NCBI GenBank assembly: GCA_003557505.1
Contig: PWOH01000113.1
Location: forward strand, 1 to 34,776
Direction of reading: 5' to 3'
Length of the DNA stretch: 34,776 bases
Source of the DNA: Mollicutes bacterium
Lineage (GTDB): Bacteria; Bacillota_I; Bacilli_A; Izemoplasmatales; Izemoplasmataceae
Below the pieces are notes generated by a model. That model worked only from the letters and a program-made list of their open reading frames with translations. It was not told the origin of the DNA and did not search any database. The translations under genes and the position numbers were made by a program. Shown piece after piece: positions 1 to 7,890 of this stretch. Within the stretch, counting starts at the first letter, position 1. Every line of letters starts with the position of its first letter.

Positions 1-2162
1 CCAGGTTCAACCATGGATAATTGTAAACGACTGCGGTTAAGATCCACACCGACAACCCATACATCCACAACATCTCCGACTTTCACTACATCTAGGGGAT
101 GTTTGACAAACTGTTTAGTCAGTTTTGAAATATGAACCAACCCATCTTCTTTAACACCACAATCCACAAAGGCACCGAAGTCCACAACATTACGTACTGT
201 CCCTCGGAGTTTCATGCCTTCTTTGAGGTCTTCTAAGGATAAGACATCACTTTTTAGTATGGGCGCAGGGGCATCATCCCTTGGGTCTCTTAACGGTGAA
301 ATCAATGACGCAAAGATATCTTCTATCGTGGGAATACCCGCATTTGTGCTTTCTGTAAAATCTTTCGCCTTTAATGGTTTGATTTTCTCTCTTAAGGCAT
401 CCGTACCAATCATACTCAGATTGGCATCAACACTATCCAATATTTTCATCGCAACTTCATAACTTTCCGGGTGAATTGACGTCTTATATAACGGATTATC
501 ACCCTCAGCGATGCGTAAGAATCCAACGGATTGTTCAAAGCTTTTATCTCCGAGTCCAGAAACTTTTTTAAGTTGCTTACGATTGGTAAAGGCCCCGTTA
601 TCCTCACGATATCCAACAATATTTTTAGCAACCTTCGATGAAATACCCGAAACATAATTTAGTAGTGAAGGCGAAGCAACATTTAAGTCCACGCCGACTT
701 GGTTAACCGCTGTTTCCACAGTAAAATCTAGTGAGTCCGAAAGTTTCGATTGACTGACATCGTGTTGATATTGACCAACGCCAATACTTTTAGGGTCAAT
801 TTTAACCAGTTCAGACAGGGGATCTTGAAGCCGTCTTGCAATACTGACGGCACTTCTTTCTTCAACCTGAAGATCAGGAAATTCTTTTTTAGCAAGTGGT
901 GAGGCACTATACACAGACGCACCTGCTTCATTGACAATGGTATAAAAGACTTCTTTATCGGTCTTCTTCAACAACTCAACCACAAAGGCTTCGGTCGGAC
1001 GAGACGCTGTTCCGTTTCCAATAGCCACAATATCGATTGAATATTTATCAATCATCTTAAGAACTTTTTCTTCCGCCTTTTGGGTCGCTGCATCAGAAAC
1101 ACTATCACCCGTTTTCTTTGCGTGCGGATAAATAACATCAACGGCTTTTAAAGTCCCCATTTCATCTAAAGTCGCCAGTTTACACCCTGTTCTGTAGGCC
1201 GGATCGATTCCTAATACTTTCTTCCCTTTAAGTGGCGGCGAAAGCAATAAGGCGCGTAAGTTCTCACTGAAAATATGAATCGCATGATCTTCGGATTTTT
1301 CAGTAAGCTCACTGCGTAGTTCTCGTTCAATTGAAGGGGCAATTAAACGTTTATAGGCATCTTTATAGGCCGCTTCAACAATCGCTTCAGAAGGCGTGGA
1401 ACTTGAGATAAACTGACGGTGAAGGTAGTCGTGAATGCGGGTTTCATCCATATCAACTTTCACCCGTAAGACTTTTTCTTTTTCACCACGATTTAACGCC
1501 AGCACTCTGAAGAGTTTAATGTGTTTAATAGAATCTTTGAAATCATAATACATTTCATAGATTTTTTGTTCGTCCGAGGCATCTTTTTTGAGTTTTGAAA
1601 TAATCTGACCGTTTGAAAAGGTTTGATTGCGAATCCATTTTCTCACTTTCGCATCATCACTGATGCGCTCAGAAATAATGTGTGAAGCGCCTTCAATCGC
1701 CGCTTCGACAGATTCAACTTCATCGGTTAAAAAAGCCTTTGCGGCTTCTTCAGGATCAAAGTCAGGCTTGAACTCAAGAATAAGATCGGCCAATGGTTCA
1801 AGGCCTTTTTTAATCGCAATGGTCGCTTTGGTTTTTTTCTTCTCTTTAAACGGACGATAAAGGTCTTCAACATCAATTAGCTGTTTGGCTGCGATAATCG
1901 CAGTTTTCAACTCATCCGTAAGCAACCCTTTTTCATCAATGAGACGAATAACATCCTCTTTACGTTCTTTTAACTGCGTTTGATATTGATAAGCCTTGTC
2001 AATTTCGCGAATAGACTCCTCATCAAGTCCACCGGTCATCTCTTTACGATAACGTGCGATAAAAGGAACGGTATTGTCCTTCAATAGGGTCAATACCGTT
2101 TCAACGTACTTATCCTTAATGCTTAAGCGTTTCGATAGTTCTGTAATAATAGTTTGTTCCAT
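1..2162 (-). CDS. tex: Tex-family S1 RNA-binding protein (3' end cut by window edge)
   Basis: About 720 residues are visible and the reading frame runs off the left edge without a stop. The family is usually about 720-780 residues, so little is missing. It is absent from the ORF track because it is open-ended. In order: a helical Tex N-terminal region, a YqgF/RNase H-like domain around residues 320-445 (starting near 'KVLGIDPAYRTG'), helix-hairpin-helix repeats around 500-570 ('VSGLGDKSFEQSVGFLRI'), and a C-terminal S1 domain ('GTVRNVVDFGAFVDCG') at the truncated end. Tex proteins bind nucleic acid and associate with transcription; their exact role is unsettled. The ATG is preceded by GGAGG with good spacing. 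The gene follows the thioredoxin-like lipoprotein gene by 11 bases, so it is probably co-transcribed with it. Confidence 0.95.
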   Translation of the reverse strand, partial: MEQTIITELSKRLSIKDKYVETVLTLLKDNTVPFIARYRKEMTGGLDEESIREIDKAYQYQTQLKERKEDVIRLIDEKGLLTDELKTAIIAAKQLIDVEDLYRPFKEKKKTKATIAIKKGLEPLADLILEFKPDFDPEEAAKAFLTDEVESVEAAIEGASHIISERISDDAKVRKWIRNQTFSNGQIISKLKKDASDEQKIYEMYYDFKDSIKHIKLFRVLALNRGEKEKVLRVKVDMDETRIHDYLHRQFISSSTPSEAIVEAAYKDAYKRLIAPSIERELRSELTEKSEDHAIHIFSENLRALLLSPPLKGKKVLGIDPAYRTGCKLATLDEMGTLKAVDVIYPHAKKTGDSVSDAATQKAEEKVLKMIDKYSIDIVAIGNGTASRPTEAFVVELLKKTDKEVFYTIVNEAGASVYSASPLAKKEFPDLQVEERSAVSIARRLQDPLSELVKIDPKSIGVGQYQHDVSQSKLSDSLDFTVETAVNQVGVDLNVASPSLLNYVSGISSKVAKNIVGYREDNGAFTNRKQLKKVSGLGDKSFEQSVGFLRIAEGDNPLYKTSIHPESYEVAMKILDSVDANLSMIGTDALREKIKPLKAKDFTESTNAGIPTIEDIFASLISPLRDPRDDAPAPILKSDVLSLEDLKEGMKLRGTVRNVVDFGAFVDCGVKEDGLVHISKLTKQFVKHPLDVVKVGDVVDVWVVGVDLNRSRLQLSMVEP

Positions 2163-2173
2163 AAAAACCTCCG

Positions 2174-2578
2174 TTATGGTGTGTAAGTTTCCGCAATAAT
2201 ATCCTCAAATAACGCTTGAATTGGTGCAACGCCGACAATCGGACCATCTAGGACTTCCCCATCTTGCATCACGACGATGCTTGGTACATGGCTAACTGGC
2301 GCAGGGGATTCTCCTGTAGTTTGATATGAAAGTACCATCGGTATTTTGTCTTGATGATTCTGATAATAATCTGCAATATCATCGAAGAGATCCTGACAAG
2401 CGGGACATTGAGGTAAATAATAATATATTAAATACGGTTCGCCTGTTTCATCATACGTCGATAACTCCGAAAAATCATCGATATGGGTCATATCATCATA
2501 ATCAAAACCACCACAAGCCACTAACAACATCGTTGAAAAGGCAAGCATGGCTGTGAGAATATATTTTTTATAGTTCAT
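2174..2578 (-). CDS. Thioredoxin-fold lipoprotein with CPAC active site
   Basis: A 134-residue predicted lipoprotein. It has a short basic start, a hydrophobic stretch and a lipobox 'LLVAC', which would be processed by Lgt (encoded nearby) and a type II signal peptidase. The mature part carries 'PQCPACQDLF', a thioredoxin-type CxxC, after a beta strand 'YLIYYYL'. Further on is 'HVPSIVVMQDG', matching the cis-proline and following strands of the fold. It is probably a membrane-anchored thiol-disulfide oxidoreductase outside the membrane, but substrate and direction are unknown. The ORF track starts at a TTG nine bases upstream. That TTG touches the AGGAG motif, whereas the ATG used here lies nine bases after it. 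It resembles each half of the neighbouring 277-residue lipoprotein. Confidence 0.85.
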   Translation of the reverse strand: MNYKKYILTAMLAFSTMLLVACGGFDYDDMTHIDDFSELSTYDETGEPYLIYYYLPQCPACQDLFDDIADYYQNHQDKIPMVLSYQTTGESPAPVSHVPSIVVMQDGEVLDGPIVGVAPIQALFEDIIAETYTP

Positions 2579-2602
2579 TAAAACCAACTCCTGTTTTTTC
2601 TC

Positions 2603-2631
2603 ATTGTAAGTGAATAAGCTCAGCTTTACAA
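2603..2631 (-). promoter_or_regulatory. Probable sigma-70 promoter for the lipoprotein-tex pair
   Basis: On the minus strand TTGTAA (-35) and TACAAT (-10) are separated by exactly 17 bases, about 25 bases upstream of the lipoprotein start. This would allow the CPAC lipoprotein and tex to be expressed separately from the whiA-acpS run. Sequence match only. Confidence 0.5.
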
Positions 2632-2653
2632 ATAATTAGCCCGTAAATATCAA

Positions 2654-3487
2654 TCAATCCATGTAAGATTCAAAATCAATCGAATCAGCGTTTTCCAGGA
2701 AAGCCAAGATGTCTTCCTGACCATAAAATGCTTCTTTGATTTGTTCATTTGCTAAAATCAATAATGCCGGTTCACTAAACAACATATCATCGCTGCGTAC
2801 ACCAATCATATCATAGAGATTCGCCACAAAAAAGGGAACCTCATTGTTAATGTCTGATCCAAACGATAATACTGTTTCATTGATGGCTGCACTTGCTTCA
2901 GAGGTCCCTGAATCATCTCGGCCATAAACATAAACAATATTCGGCTCATCCCAAGCCATATCACGAATGTCATCCCAATTATCCAAATGGTCAAAATCGC
3001 TGTAGGCATACGCTCCAAAGGTTTGTGTGTCTTCTTCTAAAGTTCCACGCGTGAGGGGCATCCAATAATCATCATTCCTATAGGCCTCGATAAAATTCAT
3101 AATAGGCACAGCTCCGTAAAAACGATCTTCGATTTGACCATTCTTAACAACCATTAGTTTAGGACCACGAGACGCAACATTAATGGGTCTTTCTCCACTG
3201 ATTTCACGAAATGAAAAAACATGCATATCAAACGCATGATCACCTTCTTTTGCGAACACAAATAATTCTTCGTTAATCAATTGTGTCCCCTGTGATTCAC
3301 AACCAAAGGTATCTTGGTCATACATATACACCAGTTCATAACTGTCTTGACCAATTTCAGTGAACGCTTCCCACGTATCGACACGGGTAAAATCCCGATA
3401 GCTATAGCCGCCGTAACTAGGGCCACCACATGAAGCCAATAATATAAAGCCACTTAACACTGTAATTAACATCATTGTACGTTTCAT
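2654..3487 (-). CDS. Lipoprotein with two degenerate thioredoxin-like domains
   Basis: A 277-residue predicted lipoprotein with lipobox 'LLASC'. The mature part contains two copies of one unit, roughly residues 25-150 and 158-275. Each starts with an aromatic/acidic motif ('YSYRDFTRVDTW' and 'YAYSDFDHLDNW'), continues with a beta strand ('ELVYMY', 'NIVYVY') and ends with a proline-containing strand and an 'FYGxxxI' segment. The adjacent CPAC lipoprotein shares the same layout ('FDYDDMTHIDDF'). At the place of CPAC the first copy has only one Cys (about 'TFGC') and the second has none ('DSGT'), so ordinary redox catalysis is unlikely. A role as a binding or structural partner is inferred. The start overlaps the end of acpS by four bases (ATGA), indicating coupled translation. 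Confidence 0.8.
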   Translation of the reverse strand: MKRTMMLITVLSGFILLASCGGPSYGGYSYRDFTRVDTWEAFTEIGQDSYELVYMYDQDTFGCESQGTQLINEELFVFAKEGDHAFDMHVFSFREISGERPINVASRGPKLMVVKNGQIEDRFYGAVPIMNFIEAYRNDDYWMPLTRGTLEEDTQTFGAYAYSDFDHLDNWDDIRDMAWDEPNIVYVYGRDDSGTSEASAAINETVLSFGSDINNEVPFFVANLYDMIGVRSDDMLFSEPALLILANEQIKEAFYGQEDILAFLENADSIDFESYMD

Positions 3488-3849
3488 TGTTTGTCACCTC
3501 TATAAAGCATACACACAGCGACCGCGTAATTCTCTGAATGGGAAATACTGATTAATACTGTGTCTTCTTCTTTGTATTTTGATTGAACATATGGCGCTCC
3601 TGAAGGCGCATTTAAGATGCTGACATCCCTAAAATTAAGGGGTTCTTCAAATATTTGATAAGCCTTTGAATACGCTTCTTTCGCCGCAAATCGTCCCGCT
3701 AAAAATTCAATTTTACGATCTGTTCGACTAATACGCTCGTACAACGTTTTTTCCGCATCAGAAAGCACACGGTTAATAAATCGTTCATCAATAATCGTCT
3801 TAATACGTTCAAATTCAACGATATCAATGCCTAATCCATCACTTTTCAT
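3484..3849 (-). CDS. acpS: Holo-[acyl-carrier-protein] synthase
   Basis: A 121-residue protein, the usual AcpS length. It transfers 4'-phosphopantetheine from coenzyme A to the serine of acyl carrier protein, activating ACP for fatty acid and phospholipid synthesis in the cytoplasm. The family signatures are clear: 'GLGIDIVEFERI' with the Mg-binding Asp9, and 'FAAKEAYSKA' with Glu58 and the following Lys. The C-terminal 'ISISHSENYAVAVC' matches the conserved SISH strand. It overlaps the end of whiA by 11 bases and the start of the next lipoprotein gene by four, so it sits inside an operon. An AGGAGG lies upstream of the ATG at a somewhat long spacing. Confidence 0.96.
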   Translation of the reverse strand: MKSDGLGIDIVEFERIKTIIDERFINRVLSDAEKTLYERISRTDRKIEFLAGRFAAKEAYSKAYQIFEEPLNFRDVSILNAPSGAPYVQSKYKEEDTVLISISHSENYAVAVCMLYRGDKQ

Positions 3850-4789
3850 ATTCTTCCAAAGCCTCCTGTGCTATATGGTTAATGTTTCTAAACCGATGAT
3901 TCAATCCTGATTTGGAGATTTGCTTGGTGAAATGTTCAACTGATAACTCACTTAGCTCAACCAATGATGCCTCCGGATAAGTCTTTCTAAGAAATATGGC
4001 TTCTTTCACACTTTTGGGTAACTTTGATTCGTCGACCAATTTATCGATAATTTCAATATTTTTCAGTTGTTTATTTGCCGCTTCAAAGGTTTTATTCTGA
4101 TTGGCTAGTTCCATATTCATTACACGGGTAATCGAATTGACAAAATCTCTTTTGATTCGTTCATCCTCATAAGTGAAAAGCGCGTTAGAAGCCCCCACTA
4201 ATCGTAAGAAATCTGATATTTTCTCCGAATCCTTAATATAGACTAACACCCCGCGTTTTTTCTCATGAACTTTAGCTTTTAACTCATAGATATTCAATAA
4301 GTTCATCAAATCTTCCGCATACGCTTTAGAAGGAACCGATATTTCCATATGATACGATGAAGAATGGGGATGATTAACCGAACCGCCCGCAAGGAATGCA
4401 CCTCTTAAAAAGGCCCGTTGACAACATTCTTTAGTGATAATACTATCGTCAATAGACTGCGCAAACCCATGGTCTTCATCCATCAAACCAAGTTCACGAA
4501 TAATCATGTTCACTTTTTCTTTAACGACCATTAAATATTGATTTTTCTTTTGTAATCTAACGCCTTGTTTACTCAAGACATCAATGTTTACCGGATATAA
4601 AGCTTTTAACATTTGAATCGCTTTTCTCGCAATAGGTAAAGATGTCGTTTGATAGACGACACGCATGCCTTCACTACTTAATGAAAGATAGCCATTGATT
4701 GCCAACATCGCCGATAACGAGGCTACCATACAATGTTTATCTTGTTTGATATGAAGTAATTCTTTTTTCGTATCGGATGTAAAAGACAT
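3839..4789 (-). CDS. whiA: WhiA family DNA-binding regulator
   Basis: A 316-residue protein, the standard length for WhiA. The family has an N-terminal fold related to LAGLIDADG homing endonucleases (without nuclease activity) and a C-terminal helix-turn-helix. Seen here: the typical opening 'MSFTSDTKKELLHI', the 'RGAFLAGGSVNHP' segment of the LAGLIDADG-like part, and the C-terminal 'QISKSGLNHRFRNINHIA'. In Streptomyces WhiA controls sporulation; in Bacillus it affects chromosome segregation and division. Its role in a possibly wall-less relative is unknown. In many Bacillota whiA follows rapZ and yvcK, but here two membrane-protein genes occupy that place. Confidence 0.95.
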   Translation of the reverse strand: MSFTSDTKKELLHIKQDKHCMVASLSAMLAINGYLSLSSEGMRVVYQTTSLPIARKAIQMLKALYPVNIDVLSKQGVRLQKKNQYLMVVKEKVNMIIRELGLMDEDHGFAQSIDDSIITKECCQRAFLRGAFLAGGSVNHPHSSSYHMEISVPSKAYAEDLMNLLNIYELKAKVHEKKRGVLVYIKDSEKISDFLRLVGASNALFTYEDERIKRDFVNSITRVMNMELANQNKTFEAANKQLKNIEIIDKLVDESKLPKSVKEAIFLRKTYPEASLVELSELSVEHFTKQISKSGLNHRFRNINHIAQEALEEYEK

Positions 4790-4800
4790 TGTTAGCCTCC

Positions 4801-5436
4801 TTATGCGCGTTTTTTATATAAGTTTAAAAATAATCCCAACATGACCCCTAATAGCGCAGCAAAGAAGGGTCTATACGTTTCATTTAACAAAAACGTAATC
4901 GTATGGGCAGGAATCCAAAACAAAGGAATTGTCCTCATAAGCATACCAATAAATGCGGGATAGTCAATAGCCTTCAAGGTACTTTTCAAATCAAAGACGC
5001 TAGATTCAATGCGCGATTCAATGATTTGATCGGTAATCCTATGAAATAACATCATCGTTGGCGCAAAAAATGCGTTCATTAATACACTCGTGAACAAGGC
5101 GAACATAAAGATATTTCCTTCAAAGGGAAGTATATTATTCGCTTGCAAGGTTTCTACGCCAGCAGGAAAGATTTGGAACACCAATACCACAAATACCCCA
5201 ATAATTCCCCAAACCATCATTTTCCAGAGTAACCCAGTTACTTTATAATCGTGAAATCGAATCCGCCGCGACAGCACATCACCAATCGAAGCAAACAGAA
5301 AAAATTTAAAAAACCCACCAATTAACAAAAATTCATCTGTGAACGTGAAAAAAAGCTCATGGGTAAAAGGAATGACCAAGAAAGTCACCACACCAATAAG
5401 CGCTAGCAGAAATATATAATCTTGTCGTTTAATCAT
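4801..5436 (-). CDS. Multi-pass membrane protein, Mpv17/PMP22-like C-terminal motif
   Basis: A 211-residue hydrophobic protein with about five or six membrane segments. The C-terminal stretch 'FWIPAHTITFLLNETYR' followed by 'AALLGVMLGLFLN' resembles the conserved end of bacterial proteins placed in the Mpv17/PMP22 family. 'FFLFASIGDVLSRRIR' and 'VLMNAFFAPTMMLFHRITD' also fit my memory of that group. Eukaryotic Mpv17 is a membrane channel of uncertain substrate, and the bacterial members have no settled function. The start overlaps the end of the upstream membrane gene by four bases and whiA follows after 11, so all three are probably co-transcribed. Membrane topology is certain; the family assignment is from motif memory only. 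Confidence 0.6.
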   Translation of the reverse strand: MIKRQDYIFLLALIGVVTFLVIPFTHELFFTFTDEFLLIGGFFKFFLFASIGDVLSRRIRFHDYKVTGLLWKMMVWGIIGVFVVLVFQIFPAGVETLQANNILPFEGNIFMFALFTSVLMNAFFAPTMMLFHRITDQIIESRIESSVFDLKSTLKAIDYPAFIGMLMRTIPLFWIPAHTITFLLNETYRPFFAALLGVMLGLFLNLYKKRA

Positions 5437-5954
5437 AACAACACTCCAATATAGGTCAATACCACATCGATAAAAAACAATATAATCAAACCATTAATAA
5501 ACGCTCCGCGTACTGACATTAAAAACGGGTGAATAAACGGATGAACATAGTAGACGGTAAAGGCACTAATAAGCCCAAAGATACTGGTAGGCAACCAGCA
5601 GGTATAAGGGCTTTTACACACTGAAAAGGTTTCGGTGTAATCCCACAAATTAAGGCCATACATTCGGAAAAACATGTGCCCACTAACAGCTTCCATCATA
5701 TACGTGGTCACAATGCCAGTGATTATAAGCAGGATGATTTGGAGTGGAAATAAGGAAACGTATTTCTTAAGTTGCTGATAAACTAACAACGTTAAAACAA
5801 CTCCAACACCATACATCGGTTGATACGGTCCAAAAAGAACACTGTTGTCTATCCAGTATCCTCTAAAAATCAAATTAATCAAACGTTCCAAGCCATAACC
5901 GGCAATACTGTAGACAATTATCAAATATACTGTATTTCGCAAAATAATCACCAC
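5433..5954 (-). CDS. Membrane protein of the putative ABC-transporter type IV (CmpB-like) family
   Basis: A protein of up to 173 residues with four or five membrane segments. It matches the pattern I know for the Pfam family ABC_trans_CmpB: 'YSIAGYGLERL' near the start, 'LFGPYQPMYGVGVVL', a middle segment 'TYMMEAVSGHMFFRMYGLNL' then 'WDYTE', and 'HPFI' late in the protein. Despite the family name, transport activity is not established. An unusual insert 'CKSPYTC' places two Cys close together in a loop. The start is uncertain. The track uses GTG at 5954, but a TATAAT at 5959-5964 (minus) would place transcription start near there, and a TTG at 5942 has a possible GTGGTG ribosome binding site. 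The promoter abuts the trxB terminator. Confidence 0.65.
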   Translation of the reverse strand: MVIILRNTVYLIIVYSIAGYGLERLINLIFRGYWIDNSVLFGPYQPMYGVGVVLTLLVYQQLKKYVSLFPLQIILLIITGIVTTYMMEAVSGHMFFRMYGLNLWDYTETFSVCKSPYTCWLPTSIFGLISAFTVYYVHPFIHPFLMSVRGAFINGLIILFFIDVVLTYIGVLL

Positions 5955-5978
5955 TATTATTATAACGTATCTTCAAAG

Positions 5979-6005
5979 AAAAAACGATGCTTTATCGCAT
6001 CGTTT
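5979..6005 (-). terminator. Rho-independent terminator after trxB
   Basis: Nine-base perfect stem AAACGATGC / GCATCGTTT with a six-base loop, followed on the minus strand by TTTTTTC. It lies just past the trxB stop and marks the end of the pcrA-to-trxB operon. Confidence 0.88.
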
Positions 6006-6013
6006 ATCTTTTG

Positions 6014-6931
6014 TTAGTTTTCTAGGTTTTCAATGTATTTCGCAACATTTTGAGCCGCAATCGCACCATCGGCTGTCGCCGTTACAATTTGGCGAAGTTC
6101 TTTTTCAATGACATCACCAATCGCATAGATGCCTGGTAATCCTGTTTCCATTAATGCATTCGCTTTAATGTAGCCTTGTTGGTTGGTTATACCCAAGTCT
6201 TGAATAAAGCTTGTATTAGGAATTTGACCAATAAAGACAAAAACACCGTCTGTTTTAAATTCTTCCGTTTCATCAGAGTGTACATTTTTAAGGGTTACAC
6301 TTTCTAATTTATCGGATCCATTAAAACTGGTTACTTCATAGCCGAGTTTAAAGTCGATCATATCATTCTTTTGTGCTTTTTCAACAGTTCCTTTGTGGGC
6401 TTGCAGAGAATCTAAAATGTTTACAACCGTTACTTTTACATTCATGCTCGTAAGGTAGATAGCCTCATCGATGGCACTATTCCCCCCACCAAGCACAATG
6501 ACTTCTTTATTTTTAAAGAAGGCACCATCACAAACAGCACAGAAGCTAATCCCTTTGCTTTGAAATTTATCTTCATTCGCTGCACCGACTTTACGGGGCT
6601 TAGTGCCACTACCGATAATGACCGCTTTGGCTTTAAAAACCTTCCCGTCTTGCGTATGTACTTCTTTATGGGTTTCTTTATCGACGATGCCATTGACATC
6701 ACCGTACTGATATTCAACCCCCAATTCTTGCGTGTGCGTAAACATTTTTTCACTTAATTCAAACCCTGTAACTTTTCCAACACCAGGATAGTTCTCAATT
6801 TCAAACGTATCGACCATGTAGCCGCCTGGAGAAGACTTCTCAATCATCATCGTTTTTAAGTTGGCACGTTGTGTATAAATTGCGGCAGTCATCCCACCGG
6901 GTCCTGCGCCAATAATAATTACATCGTACAT
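6014..6931 (-). CDS. trxB: Thioredoxin reductase (NADPH)
   Basis: A 305-residue flavoprotein. It moves electrons from NADPH through FAD and a redox-active disulfide to thioredoxin in the cytoplasm. Visible in order: the FAD-binding 'GAGPGGMTAAIY' at residues 8-19, the catalytic 'CAVCDGAFF' with Cys131 and Cys134, the NADPH-binding 'VLGGGNSAIDEA', and the C-terminal FAD motif 'GIYAIGDVIEKELRQ'. The catalytic motif is CAVC rather than the common CATC; both occur in the family. It is the last gene of a seven-gene minus-strand operon, 20 bases after lgt and followed by a clear terminator. No thioredoxin gene is in the window. Confidence 0.96.
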   Translation of the reverse strand: MYDVIIIGAGPGGMTAAIYTQRANLKTMMIEKSSPGGYMVDTFEIENYPGVGKVTGFELSEKMFTHTQELGVEYQYGDVNGIVDKETHKEVHTQDGKVFKAKAVIIGSGTKPRKVGAANEDKFQSKGISFCAVCDGAFFKNKEVIVLGGGNSAIDEAIYLTSMNVKVTVVNILDSLQAHKGTVEKAQKNDMIDFKLGYEVTSFNGSDKLESVTLKNVHSDETEEFKTDGVFVFIGQIPNTSFIQDLGITNQQGYIKANALMETGLPGIYAIGDVIEKELRQIVTATADGAIAAQNVAKYIENLEN

Positions 6932-6951
6932 AAAATAATCACCTCGATTTT

Positions 6952-7878
6952 CTATTGTACCGCATTTTCTTCTAAAATTTCAACATAATGCTTACGGCGA
7001 ACCACAAAATGATTCACCACAAGGAATGCGATACCGCTCAAGGCCATAATGATGCTGATAACTTGGGCTGCACGAAGGTTTGTGTTGCCAACAAAAAGTG
7101 CATCTGTTCGCATAAATTCGATGAAGAATCGTCCCACAGAATACCAAATTAGATAAAAAGCCAATAAATCACCACTGCGTAAAAATGGCAAGCGACGAAT
7201 CACAAAAATGATTCCTAGTCCGAGTAGATTCCATAATGATTCGTAAAGGAACGTGGGATGATGATAATAAGTCCCTTCACCACCGGGCGTATTATACATA
7301 TTATTAACGATGAAATCCGGTAATCGTAAGGTATTGCTTAAAAATGAATATTGTTCATCCAGTGATAAATTAGCTGTACCGTTGGTCATTCCACCAATGA
7401 CACCACCATGCGCTTCTTGATTGAAAAAGTTTCCCCAACGACCAAATGATTGACCAATCAAAAATCCTGGCGCAATCAGATCAAAGACTCTATAAATATC
7501 AATTTTTCTTACTCTCGTATAGATGATAGCAGCAACCAAGGCAACAATAAAGCCACCGTGAATCGCAAGACCACCTTCAGTAATCCTAAAGATACGGCCT
7601 AAATCACCACTATAACGTTCCCATTCAAAAATGACATAATAGATTCTGGCCCCTAAAATAGCTAGTGGCAATATAATGATCAAACCATCAACAATATAAT
7701 CTGATTTAATCCCAAGTTTTTTTCCTTCTTGAATGCCCATGATCAATGCACCGAGTACACCAAGTAAAATCATGAAACTATACATGTAAACCGTAATTGG
7801 CCCGATGCTAAATAATTCATTTGACAACGGCGAATGTGTCGGGTCCAGATGGGCTGCGGTTAAAATAGTGTTTAACAT
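6952..7878 (-). CDS. lgt: Prolipoprotein diacylglyceryl transferase
   Basis: A 308-residue membrane enzyme that transfers diacylglyceryl from phosphatidylglycerol to the lipobox Cys of prolipoproteins, the first step of lipoprotein maturation. Conserved segments are visible: 'GGLAIHGGFIVAL', 'GRWGNFFNQEAHGG' (the Lgt signature), 'HPTFLYESLWNL' and 'GRFFIEFMRTDAL'. About seven hydrophobic segments are present. It lies 12 bases downstream of hprK, the hprK-lgt order known from Bacillus. Two lipoprotein genes in the same region would be substrates. The protein ends with a slightly extended charged tail after the last membrane helix. Confidence 0.96.
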   Translation of the reverse strand: MLNTILTAAHLDPTHSPLSNELFSIGPITVYMYSFMILLGVLGALIMGIQEGKKLGIKSDYIVDGLIIILPLAILGARIYYVIFEWERYSGDLGRIFRITEGGLAIHGGFIVALVAAIIYTRVRKIDIYRVFDLIAPGFLIGQSFGRWGNFFNQEAHGGVIGGMTNGTANLSLDEQYSFLSNTLRLPDFIVNNMYNTPGGEGTYYHHPTFLYESLWNLLGLGIIFVIRRLPFLRSGDLLAFYLIWYSVGRFFIEFMRTDALFVGNTNLRAAQVISIIMALSGIAFLVVNHFVVRRKHYVEILEENAVQ

Positions 7879-7890
7879 ATAAATCCCTCA

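Noticed and set aside
1627-1860. 77-residue plus-strand ORF opposite tex
   Set aside because: Antisense shadow of the tex reading frame, which is continuous across this region.
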